This document shows positions 1-5,172 of a stretch of 5,172 nucleotides of DNA, piece by piece. How positions within the stretch are numbered: position 1 is the stretch's first letter; each line of letters starts with the position of its first letter. The DNA comes from Paracoccaceae bacterium. GTDB lineage: Bacteria > Pseudomonadota > Alphaproteobacteria > Rhodobacterales > Rhodobacteraceae. Where the stretch lies: assembly GCA_004566265.1 (NCBI GenBank), contig SPLB01000236.1, forward strand, positions 1-5,172, read 5' to 3'. The translations under genes and the position numbers were made by a program. The notes under the pieces were generated by a model, which made no database searches, was not told the origin of the DNA, and saw nothing but the letters and a program-made list of their open reading frames with translations.

Positions 1-8
1 TGATCTGA

Positions 9-46
9 CACCGCCCCCAATTTTTCAAATTGGATTGGGGGCGGTG
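9..46 (-). terminator. Strong GC-rich inverted repeat downstream of potI, possible operon terminator
   Basis: Two perfectly complementary 13-base arms (CACCGCCCCCAAT at 9-21 and its reverse complement at 34-46) flank a 12-base loop. The element lies about 150 bases past the potI stop, so it is the best candidate for the 3' end of the pot transcript. A canonical intrinsic terminator would have a T run directly after the stem, and neither strand shows one (TCAGATCA on the minus strand, GTTCCC on the plus strand). It may therefore be a Rho-assisted or 3'-stabilising hairpin, or it may serve a convergent gene beyond the left edge. The inner bases can also form a competing 7-bp stem, CCAATTT/AAATTGG at 17-33. 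The structure is clear; its function is uncertain. Confidence 0.5.
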
Positions 47-193
47 GTTCCCTTGAAGGGAGATGGTTGTCCGTTTTGATGGTGGTGCCAACCAAACCAG
101 TCAACTCACTCCGCGATCTTGGGGTCTAATGACTGGCTCGATTTGCCGCGATCATCGCTGGCTCTGGTGGTCAGGGCATTCACCAAACGGTCT

Positions 194-1006
194 TTATTGT
201 TGAGCCATCTGCTCATCGCGCTTTTTTCGTACGATCGCGCGCTTGGTAGAAATTGACGCGGTGAGAACGCCAATCGTGACCAAAGCAATAATAATCGTCG
301 ACAGCGCATTGATTTCCGGACTGACCCCAAGCCGCACTGCAGAGAAAATCTTGATCGGAAGGGTTGTCGCTGCAGGCCCCGAAGTAAAGGAGGCAATCAC
401 CAGATCATCCAGCGACAGGGTAAAGGCCAGCAACCATCCTGAAATCACTGCTGGCGCAATGATCGGCAGTGTCACAGACCGGAACGCGTCCCATGGGGTG
501 CAGCCCAGGTCCATGGCGGCTTCTTCAAGGCTCTTGTCAAAGGTTACCATTCGCGAGGACACCACAACCGAAACAAAGCACATAGAGAATGTCGCATGTG
601 CCAAAACGATGGTTGTGACTCCACGATCCAATCCGATGGAGATGAACAGCAAGAGAAGCGAAAGCCCGGTGATCACTTCGGGCATCACAAGTGGGGCGTA
701 GACCATGCCAGAAAACAGGGTGCGCCCAAAAAAACGTCCGCCACGCACCAAGACAAAAGCCGCCATAGTGCCCAAAATCGTCGCAATGGTTGATGAGATC
801 GTGGCAACCTTCAGCGTCACCCATGCCGCTTGCAGGAACGCTTTGTCCTGTAACAATTCTCCATACCATTTGGTGGAAAAGCCCGCCCAGACTGTGACGA
901 GCCTGGACTCATTGAAGCTATAGACGACCAAGATAATCATCGGGATATAAAGGAAGGCAAAGCCGAAGGTCAGTGAAACCGCATTGAACCACGTGAACTG
1001 TCTCAT
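194..1006 (-). CDS. potI: Putrescine ABC transporter permease PotI
   Basis: This is the second inner-membrane permease of the polyamine importer, which pairs with PotH to form the translocation channel. The 270-residue protein has about six hydrophobic helices (roughly 11-31, 62-87, 100-124, 129-150, 185-204, 236-253). It carries the permease EAA loop at about 161-180 (EEAAMDLGCTPWDAF), which docks on the ATPase. Segments such as YSFNESRLVTVWAG, PLVMPEVITGLSLLLLF and GWLLAFTLSLDDLVIASF match E. coli PotI closely from memory. It is about ten residues shorter than the E. coli protein, partly in the loop before residue 128. The ATG overlaps the potH stop by four bases (ATGA), and GGGAGG at 1014-1019 lies seven bases upstream, so the start is well supported. 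It ends with TAA and is the last gene of the operon. Confidence 0.95.
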   Translation of the reverse strand: MRQFTWFNAVSLTFGFAFLYIPMIILVVYSFNESRLVTVWAGFSTKWYGELLQDKAFLQAAWVTLKVATISSTIATILGTMAAFVLVRGGRFFGRTLFSGMVYAPLVMPEVITGLSLLLLFISIGLDRGVTTIVLAHATFSMCFVSVVVSSRMVTFDKSLEEAAMDLGCTPWDAFRSVTLPIIAPAVISGWLLAFTLSLDDLVIASFTSGPAATTLPIKIFSAVRLGVSPEINALSTIIIALVTIGVLTASISTKRAIVRKKRDEQMAQQ

Positions 1007-1899
1007 TCGTTGGCCTCCCGCTGCTTTTGCTCATTGCGTTGGAACAGAACGATTGGAACAATTAGGATCAGCAGCAAAATGATCGCAACAGCCGCAGCCA
1101 CCGGCCAGTCGCGGTTGGAAAAGAACTCTTCCCAAAGTACTTTACCGATCATAAGGGTCTTGGAACCGCCTAAAAGCGAAGGGATCACAAATTCCCCAAG
1201 TGCTGGAATAAACACAAGGAAGCAGCCCGCAATCACGCCGGGTTTTGCCAAATGGACCGTGACAGACCAGAACGCACCAATTTTTGTGCAACCCAAGTCC
1301 TGCGCCGCTTCAAGCAGCGAACCATCCAGCTTCTCCAAGGTCGAATAAATCGGCAGGATCATAAATGGAAGATAGGTATAGACGATGCCGATATAGACCG
1401 CAGTGTTGGTGTTCAAAACTACCAAAGGTTCCGCAATGACGCCGGTCCACATCAGGATTTGGTTTAGAAACCCGTCGTTCGACAGGATGCCGATCCAAGC
1501 ATAGACGCGAATTAGAAAGCTGGTCCAGAACGGCAGGATGACCAGCATCATCAGGCTGGGCCGCCATTCATCCGGTGCGTTTGCCATTGCATAGGCAATC
1601 GGAAAACCGATCAGCAGCGTGAAGAACGTTGCCAGTGCCGCAATCCGAAGACTGGAAAGATAGGCCTTCCAATAGAGGCTATCGGACGTCAGAAATACAT
1701 AGTTTTCGAAATCCAAGGCGGCCCAAAATTCCCGAATGCCGGTCCAGCCCTCTGAGACATCAAGTGTTGGCGTATAGGGCGGGATGGAGATCGCGTAGTC
1801 CGACATCGAGATCTTCAAAACAATCAAAAATGGCACAAGGAACAAGGCCAGAAGCCAAAGATACGGGACACCGATCAGCAGTCGACGCGCAAGATTCAT
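1003..1899 (-). CDS. potH: Putrescine ABC transporter permease PotH
   Basis: This is the first inner-membrane permease of the importer and the partner of PotI. The 298-residue protein begins MNLARRLLIGVPYLW and has about six membrane helices (roughly 11-31, 83-106, 115-137, 165-186, 219-241, 268-287). The EAA loop is at about 196-216 (LEAAQDLGCTKIGAFW). LPFWTSFLIRVYAWIGIL and FFSNRDWPVAAAVAI are near-identical to E. coli PotH as I recall it. The frame stays open to an upstream ATG at 1989, but that start would add 30 charged, low-complexity residues and overlap potG by 80 bases. The ATG at 1899 lies just before the conserved start region and has an AGGG motif at the right distance, so I chose it. 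The E. coli protein has a longer cytoplasmic N-terminus, so a small residual doubt remains. The stop overlaps the potI start. Confidence 0.94.
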   Translation of the reverse strand: MNLARRLLIGVPYLWLLALFLVPFLIVLKISMSDYAISIPPYTPTLDVSEGWTGIREFWAALDFENYVFLTSDSLYWKAYLSSLRIAALATFFTLLIGFPIAYAMANAPDEWRPSLMMLVILPFWTSFLIRVYAWIGILSNDGFLNQILMWTGVIAEPLVVLNTNTAVYIGIVYTYLPFMILPIYSTLEKLDGSLLEAAQDLGCTKIGAFWSVTVHLAKPGVIAGCFLVFIPALGEFVIPSLLGGSKTLMIGKVLWEEFFSNRDWPVAAAVAIILLLILIVPIVLFQRNEQKQREANE

Positions 1900-1906
1900 C
1901 CGCTTA

Positions 1907-1911
1907 GCCCT
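1907..1911 (-). promoter_or_regulatory. Ribosome binding site of potH, fused to the potG stop
   Basis: On the minus strand AGGGC sits seven bases before the ATG at 1899, and its first base is the middle base of the potG TAG stop (TAGGGC). Ribosomes finishing potG would therefore release directly on the potH binding site, consistent with translational coupling. The motif is shorter than those of potF and potI, which also fits dependence on coupling. It supports the 1899 start over the longer frame. Confidence 0.6.
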
Positions 1912-3040
1912 ACCCTGCCAGAACGATGCCAGCTGTGTCCGTCCAGGACAGCCAAACCTTGTCGTTCCACGTGATCCCCCGGCGCGCAATCCGCCGCGTG
2001 TTTACCGTTTGCGACTTTACCAACGCGCCATTCGCAAGACGGACGTAGTAAGTGGAGATGTTGCCAAGATAGGCGATGTCCTCGACCTCGCCGGAAATCC
2101 GGTTGTGAACATCTATTGGCTCGTCCGTGGCAATCGCAATCTTTTCTGGTCGGATGGCGAAAGCACCGCCTTGACCGTTTGAAATACCTGCCCCGGACAT
2201 CCCACGGATCGGGCTGTGACCTTCCGCCCAGGCCAGCTCCGCAGCGTCCCCGTCCGATTTGGAAACGCGGCCTTCGATAATATTAACATCCCCGATAAAG
2301 TCGGCGACATAGGTCGAGTTCGGCGCTTCGTAGATGCGGTCAGGCGTGTCCACTTGCACCAGTTTGCCATGATCCATCACCGCGATGCGGCTTGCCATCG
2401 TCATGGCTTCTTCCTGGTCATGGGTCACGATTACAAAGGTTGTGCCAGTTTTCTCCTGAATATCCATCAGCTCAAACTGTGTTTCTTGACGCAGTTTTTT
2501 GTCAAGTGCACCAAGGGGTTCGTCCAACAGTAGAAGTTTCGGTGCTTTAGCCAACGCGCGCGCCAAAGCAACACGTTGGCGCTGTCCGCCGGACAGCTGA
2601 TGGGGCTTTCGGGATGCAAATTTGCCCAACTGCACCAGGCGCAGCATCTCGTCCACGCGCCCTTTGATTTCTGACCTCGGCATGTCTGACCGTTTCAAAC
2701 CAAACGCCAGGTTGTCGGCAACCGAAAGATGTGGAAACAGCGCATAGGACTGGAACATCATGTTCACGGATCGCTTGTTTGCCGCCACGCCTTTCATGTC
2801 CTGCCCATCAATCGTGATGGTGCCTTCGCTGACGTTCTCAAACCCACCCAGCATCCGCATGAGTGTCGTCTTGCCACAGCCCGAGGGCCCCAAAAGCGCA
2901 AAGAACTCACGAGGATAGATTTTGAGGTCAATATTCTTGATTGCAGTGAATTTACCGTAGGTCTTGGTAACATTGGAAAATTCGATCATTGGCTTGGCTT
3001 CGGGGTCCAGCCAAGGGGCAAAAACGTCGGTGGTGTTCAT
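1910..3040 (-). CDS. potG: Putrescine ABC transporter ATP-binding protein PotG
   Basis: This cytoplasmic ATPase powers polyamine import by PotH/PotI. All ABC motifs are intact in the 376-residue protein: Walker A GPSGCGKT at 51-58, Q-loop Gln97 in FQSYALFPH, signature LSGGQ at 149-153, Walker B LLLLDEP ending at 175 with catalytic Glu174, D-loop GALD at 177-180 and switch His207 in THDQEEAMTMA. The C-terminal part from about 245 to 376 is a TOBE-type regulatory domain (FIGDVNIIEG, AIRPEKI, IAYLGNISTYYVRL), typical of the polyamine/spermidine branch of importers. The length matches E. coli PotG (about 377). The ATG at 3040 is preceded by CAGGA at 3050-3054, nine bases upstream. An internal ATG at 2989 (Met18) would also begin at the conserved core, but it has a poorer ribosome binding site, and E. 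coli PotG also has an N-terminal extension. The TAG stop lies ten bases before potH. Confidence 0.95.
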   Translation of the reverse strand: MNTTDVFAPWLDPEAKPMIEFSNVTKTYGKFTAIKNIDLKIYPREFFALLGPSGCGKTTLMRMLGGFENVSEGTITIDGQDMKGVAANKRSVNMMFQSYALFPHLSVADNLAFGLKRSDMPRSEIKGRVDEMLRLVQLGKFASRKPHQLSGGQRQRVALARALAKAPKLLLLDEPLGALDKKLRQETQFELMDIQEKTGTTFVIVTHDQEEAMTMASRIAVMDHGKLVQVDTPDRIYEAPNSTYVADFIGDVNIIEGRVSKSDGDAAELAWAEGHSPIRGMSGAGISNGQGGAFAIRPEKIAIATDEPIDVHNRISGEVEDIAYLGNISTYYVRLANGALVKSQTVNTRRIARRGITWNDKVWLSWTDTAGIVLAG

Positions 3041-3059
3041 TTGAGCAAATCCTGAAAGG

Positions 3060-3085
3060 AAAAACCTGGACCTTAGAAGGTCCAG
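3060..3085 (-). terminator. Intercistronic hairpin with T-tract between potF and potG
   Basis: In the transcribed direction the arms CTGGACCTT and AAGGTCCAG (3077-3085 and 3066-3074) pair perfectly over nine bases, with CT between them; in practice this is an eight-pair stem with a four-base loop. G and then TTTTT (3060-3064) follow directly. This has the anatomy of a Rho-independent terminator, lying 24 bases after the potF stop. Downstream potG has no clear promoter of its own in the 69-base gap. The element is therefore more likely a leaky attenuator or 3'-end protector, giving more binding protein than membrane components, as is common in binding-protein importer operons. The structure is directly seen; the partial-termination role is inference. 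Confidence 0.75.
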
Positions 3086-3109
3086 AGTTGGCTTATCTAA
3101 CTCACTGGC

Positions 3110-4195
3110 TTATTTGCCGGATTTGACTTTTGCCCACATGCGCGTAGCCACCCGTTGGGTTTTGGGATCGTAGGCAGATTTGGTGTAGAGATTTTTGAGG
3201 GTCTCCGCATTTGGATAAATCGCCGAGTCGCCGATCACATCCTCCACCAGAAATTCCTGCGACGCGAGGTTGCCGTTTGCGTAGTAAACGTAGTTCGATG
3301 CAGTTGCCATATTCTTGGCATCAAGAATAAAGTTGATGAATTTATGCGCAGCTTCCGGGTTGGGGGCGTCCACTGGGATGGCGAGCTGATCAAACCACAT
3401 CAAAGCTCCTTCTTTCGGGGCATGATAGGCGATTTCGACACCGTTTTCAGCTTCGGCTGCACGATCCCGTGCCTGAAGAATATCACCGGACCAGCCGACT
3501 GCCACGCAGATTTCTCCATTGGCCAGCGCGTTGATGTATTCAGAACTGTGGAACTTTCGGACATAAGGTGCCACGCCTGCCAGGACGCTTTCGGCCTTTT
3601 TGACCGTGTCGATATCAGACGCGTTGGGATCCTCGCCAATGTACTTTAGTGCGGCCGGGATGAGTTCATCTGGCGCGTCAAGGAAATGCACCCCACATTC
3701 GGCGAGCTTTTCCATGTTGCTTGGCTCAAACACTAAGGACAGAGAATCCAGCGGCGCCTCTGCACCAAGGGCTTCCTGCACTTTGGCAATATTGGCGCCA
3801 ATCCCAGTCGTGCCCCACATATAATTCACAGAATATTCGTTGCCCGGATCATAGGTGGCCGTGCGTTCTTCAATGTCGGACCAGACATTGCCAATATTGC
3901 TAAGCTGACTCTTGTCCAGCTTCTGGAACGCACCCGCCTGAATTTGGCGTTGCAGGAAAGACCCTGTGGGAACCACCACATCATAGCCGGATCCACCGGC
4001 AAGCAGCTTAGTTTCGAGAAGCTCATTGCTGTCAAAGACGTCGTAGATCAGTTTGATACCGGTCTCTTCTTCGAATTTGGTCAGCAGCGATTCATCAATG
4101 TAGTCGGACCAGTTGTAGACGCGCACTTCGTCTGCATTGGCGACCGAACCCGCTGCGAGCAGCCCGATGGCGGCAAGTGTGGACAGTTTCTTCAT
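3110..4195 (-). CDS. potF: Periplasmic putrescine-binding protein PotF
   Basis: This is the substrate-capturing subunit of the importer. The 361-residue precursor has a Sec signal peptide (MKK, hydrophobic core, ...SVANA) with likely cleavage after Ala21. The mature protein follows the PotF/PotD fold: VYNWSDYIDESLL, GYDVVVPTGSFLQRQ, YMWGTTGIG, KFHSSEYINALANGEICVAVGW and the ending MWAKVKSGK. Aligned from memory with E. coli PotF, the ligand residues correspond to Trp29, Ser30, Asp31, Ser79, Glu177, Trp235, Asp238 and Asp269. Cys167 and Cys230 match the PotF disulfide pair. Trp267 replaces the E. coli PotF Phe276, making the WFDQLAIP stretch look like spermidine-binding PotD. Putrescine is the likeliest ligand, with spermidine possible. 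The ATG start has a strong AAGGGAGA upstream and ends in TAA. It is the first transporter gene and is followed by an attenuator-like hairpin. Confidence 0.95.
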   Translation of the reverse strand: MKKLSTLAAIGLLAAGSVANADEVRVYNWSDYIDESLLTKFEEETGIKLIYDVFDSNELLETKLLAGGSGYDVVVPTGSFLQRQIQAGAFQKLDKSQLSNIGNVWSDIEERTATYDPGNEYSVNYMWGTTGIGANIAKVQEALGAEAPLDSLSLVFEPSNMEKLAECGVHFLDAPDELIPAALKYIGEDPNASDIDTVKKAESVLAGVAPYVRKFHSSEYINALANGEICVAVGWSGDILQARDRAAEAENGVEIAYHAPKEGALMWFDQLAIPVDAPNPEAAHKFINFILDAKNMATASNYVYYANGNLASQEFLVEDVIGDSAIYPNAETLKNLYTKSAYDPKTQRVATRMWAKVKSGK

Positions 4196-4201
4196 GGCTA
4201 T

Positions 4202-4208
4202 CTCCCTT
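4202..4208 (-). promoter_or_regulatory. Strong ribosome binding site of potF
   Basis: On the minus strand AAGGGAG lies six bases before the potF ATG at 4195 and is a near-ideal Shine-Dalgarno sequence. It fits high production of the binding protein and fixes the start in front of a proper signal peptide. Confidence 0.8.
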
Positions 4209-4215
4209 TTATTGG

Positions 4216-4239
4216 CAAAAGTTTGATCAAAAGTTCGAG
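4216..4239 (-). repeat. Tandem 12-bp duplication in the potF leader, including a TTTGATCAAA palindrome
   Basis: On the plus strand CAAAAGTTTGAT (4216-4227) is followed directly by CAAAAGTTCGAG (4228-4239), identical at 10 of 12 positions. The junction creates the perfect 10-bp palindrome TTTGATCAAA at 4222-4231. The pair lies 21-44 bases upstream of the potF ATG, just before the ribosome binding site. It could be a protein site or simply a slippage duplication; the sequence does not decide. Confidence 0.55.
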
Positions 4240-4262
4240 TAAGGCAAGTTTTTTAGAACTTT
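4230..4262 (-). repeat. AT-rich inverted repeat in the potF leader
   Basis: AAAGTTC (4230-4236) and GAACTTT (4256-4262) are perfect 7-base complements with a 19-base loop, which in turn contains a further AAGTT half. If transcription starts near 4258, as the candidate promoter would predict, only part of the stem would be in the RNA. The repeat could equally be a DNA site. It shares sequence with the adjacent 12-bp duplication. The stem is AT-rich and weak, so its role is uncertain. Confidence 0.35.
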
Positions 4263-4264
4263 GA

Positions 4265-4293
4265 ATTTTGGAGACGGTGGTTTCCGCCACCAA
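4265..4293 (-). promoter_or_regulatory. Candidate sigma-70 type promoter for potF
   Basis: On the minus strand a TTGGTG box (4288-4293) and a CAAAAT box (4265-4270) are separated by exactly 17 bases. They match the -35 and -10 consensus at about 3 of 6 and 4 of 6 positions. Transcription would begin near 4258, leaving a leader of about 60 bases before potF. The matches are weak and other arrangements in this AT-rich region are possible, so this is only the best of several poor candidates. Confidence 0.25.
4276..4291. promoter_or_regulatory. Operator-like inverted repeat upstream of potF
   Basis: GGTGGT and GCCACC flank TTCC, giving five Watson-Crick pairs plus one G-T. It lies between the boxes of the candidate promoter and overlaps its -35 box, where a repressor would block polymerase. 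No T-tract follows on either strand, so it is not a typical terminator. The adjacent GntR-family protein is an obvious candidate binder, but the motif is longer than the usual short FCD-type operator and the link is inference. Confidence 0.3.
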
Positions 4294-4386
4294 GAGAGGG
4301 TTTTTGCTCGTGCGGTTCAAACACGCCTATCGACCATGCAGCCACCAGAGCTTTTGCACCACCAAAGGTCGTAACGCCTTTATTTT

Positions 4387-4418
4387 AAGTGCAAACCCTT
4401 TCATCGCGACTTGCATTT
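4387..4418. repeat. Imperfect inverted repeat built from TTGCA motifs
   Basis: AAGTGCAA (4387-4394) and TTGCATTT (4411-4418) are complementary except for one G-T position, with 16 bases between them and 24 bp centre to centre. Two further TTGCA/TGCAA motifs lie at 4354-4358 and 4442-4446. The spacing fits a dimer pair or a looped site better than a compact single operator. No function can be assigned from sequence alone. Confidence 0.3.
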
Positions 4419-4495
4419 GATCACTAAAGATCTCCACAAGCTGCAAGTTTTAAGAACGCAACGTCAAGGTGTGATTAATTTGTGAGCACTGTGGC

Positions 4496-5172
4496 TTACG
4501 TCTCTGACGCGATTTTTGCGCGGCCAGCTGCCACCACCCCGTCTTGAATATCTCCTTCTATCGCTTGCACCAGCGCATTTCTATCGCGTTCATCCAGGGC
4601 ATTCAGGATGGATTTGTGGTGGTCAACAACATAGAAGTCAGCGACATTTTTTATGAACTCACGATGAAATGGACCGAGTTGCAACCAAGTACTTTCGATT
4701 AGGGGCATGGCAACCGAATCCGGATTTGCTTGATAAAGCTTTCGGTGAAAGGCCTGATTCAGGCGTGTCAGTCGGTCGTAATCCTGCGCGATGATCGCCG
4801 CGTCCATCAAATCGTCCGCCGCCCGCAGCTCTTGAACAAGCATCGCTGACACATACGGCAGAGCCCGTTCTGCCGCGTGCTTTTCCAATACAGTGCGAGT
4901 CGCGACAAGATCCTCAAAACGCCCGGCTGTCATCTTTGGCACCAGCATGCGCCTGTTGTCTTGCGGTATGATAGCCTGTTCCGAACTCAGGCGTCGTAAG
5001 GCTTCGCGGATGGGGGTTGAGCTGAGGCCCAAAAGCTCTGCAACGCCTCGCATGGTCAATAAGGTTCCGGTCGGGATCGCCCCAACCATAATCGCATTTC
5101 GCAGCCGCGCGTAAGCATACTCATGGCTGGTCAGCTGCGCTGAGGTTTCAATCTCGGGGATCTCAAGGCGCA
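4496..5172 (-). CDS. GntR-family transcriptional regulator, FCD subfamily (5' end at window edge)
   Basis: This is a probable ligand-responsive DNA-binding regulator. The frame is open from the TAA stop at 4496 to the right edge, giving 224 whole codons, and the codon cut by the edge reads ?TG. That codon may be the start, since about 225 residues is a normal family length. The N-terminal winged helix-turn-helix begins upstream of the first internal Met (5089), at about SHEYAYARLRNAI, and continues through VAELLGLSSTPIREALRRL, the recognition-helix signature of GntR proteins. The C-terminal part (RTVLEKHAAERAL, NQAFHRKLY, HHKSILNALDERD) is an all-helical FCD ligand domain. Two metal-ligand positions differ from the usual family pattern (LDxxFH reads LNQAFH; the last HL motif reads DI). 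Its position upstream of potF suggests control of polyamine uptake, but the genes are co-oriented and 300 bp apart. Confidence 0.9.
   Translation of the reverse strand, partial: RLEIPEIETSAQLTSHEYAYARLRNAIMVGAIPTGTLLTMRGVAELLGLSSTPIREALRRLSSEQAIIPQDNRRMLVPKMTAGRFEDLVATRTVLEKHAAERALPYVSAMLVQELRAADDLMDAAIIAQDYDRLTRLNQAFHRKLYQANPDSVAMPLIESTWLQLGPFHREFIKNVADFYVVDHHKSILNALDERDRNALVQAIEGDIQDGVVAAGRAKIASET

Larger units (their letters stand above)
4196..4495. other. 300-bp intergenic regulatory region between the GntR regulator and potF
   Basis: This AT-rich stretch separates the regulator stop from the potF start. I find no convincing protein or RNA gene in it. It should hold the potF promoter. 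It contains several short repeated motifs listed separately: a GGTGGT/GCCACC inverted repeat, three TGGTGG copies in one orientation (CCACCA on the plus strand at 4287, 4342 and 4359), four TTGCA/TGCAA motifs, and a tandem 12-bp duplication in the leader. No strong T-tailed terminator follows the regulator gene, so read-through into potF cannot be excluded. The two genes point the same way, unlike the divergent layout usual for a local repressor. Confidence 0.6.

Noticed and set aside
49..61. TCCCTTGAAGGGA palindrome as a terminator
   Set aside because: The single-base centre leaves no room for a proper loop and no T-tract follows on either strand.
106..396. 96-codon minus-strand frame overlapping the end of potI
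   Set aside because: It is out of frame with potI, rich in Arg and Ser, and has no clear start signal. The conserved PotI frame explains most of this DNA.
243..701. 152-codon open frame on the plus strand opposite potI
   Set aside because: It lies wholly antisense to a strongly conserved permease, has no family resemblance, and is explained by codon bias of the real gene.
1900..1989. Longer potH start at 1989
   Set aside because: It adds 30 residues with no similarity to PotH N-termini as I recall them and overlaps potG by 80 bases. The ATG at 1899 has a suitable ribosome binding site.
3155..3649. 164-codon open frame on the plus strand opposite potF
   Set aside because: It is antisense to potF with no recognisable domain or good ribosome binding site, so I treat it as a shadow frame.
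4462..4467. TTGACG on the minus strand as a potF -35 box
   Set aside because: It is a good -35 match, but there is no acceptable -10 at 16-18 bases (GCAGCT at 17), and it would give a leader of about 240 bases.
1..5172. CRISPR array, insertion sequence, tRNA or other mobile signature
   Set aside because: No regularly spaced repeats, transposase-like frames, terminal repeats or tRNA-like cloverleaf were seen. The window is filled by one conserved operon and a regulator.

Overview
The window holds a complete putrescine-type polyamine ABC importer, read entirely on the minus strand, with a GntR/FCD-family regulator upstream. Moderate GC content, close similarity of every subunit to the enterobacterial PotF/PotG/PotH/PotI set, and general protein style suggest an alphaproteobacterium, probably of the Rhodobacteraceae/Roseobacter type. 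The taxonomic placement is inference from memory, not a database result.

Layout in the direction of transcription, from high to low coordinates: (1) a GntR/FCD regulator, 4496 to the right edge, with its first codon cut by the edge; (2) a 300-bp AT-rich intergenic region, 4196-4495, with a candidate potF promoter, an operator-like inverted repeat, clustered TGGTGG and TTGCA motifs and a 12-bp tandem duplication in the potF leader; (3) potF (periplasmic binding protein), 3110-4195; (4) a 69-bp gap with a hairpin followed by five T residues; (5) potG (ATPase), 1910-3040; (6) potH (permease), 1003-1899, starting ten bases after potG stops; (7) potI (second permease), 194-1006, overlapping potH by four bases; (8) a 193-bp tail with a strong GC-rich inverted repeat near the left edge. 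Apart from that repeat and a small TCCCTT/AAGGGA palindrome at 49-61, I see nothing in 1-193.

The parts form one import machine. PotF captures polyamine in the periplasm, PotH and PotI form the inner-membrane channel, and PotG hydrolyses ATP to drive it. The tight potG-potH-potI packing implies coupled translation at fixed stoichiometry. The hairpin after potF probably lets the binding protein be made in excess. The regulator is a plausible local controller, but the sequence does not prove this.

I looked for an undescribed system and do not see one. This is a well-known transporter locus. The points worth a second look are regulatory (hairpin, leader repeats, operator-like motifs) and two residue-level details: a PotF/PotD hybrid ligand pocket and an altered metal site in the regulator.
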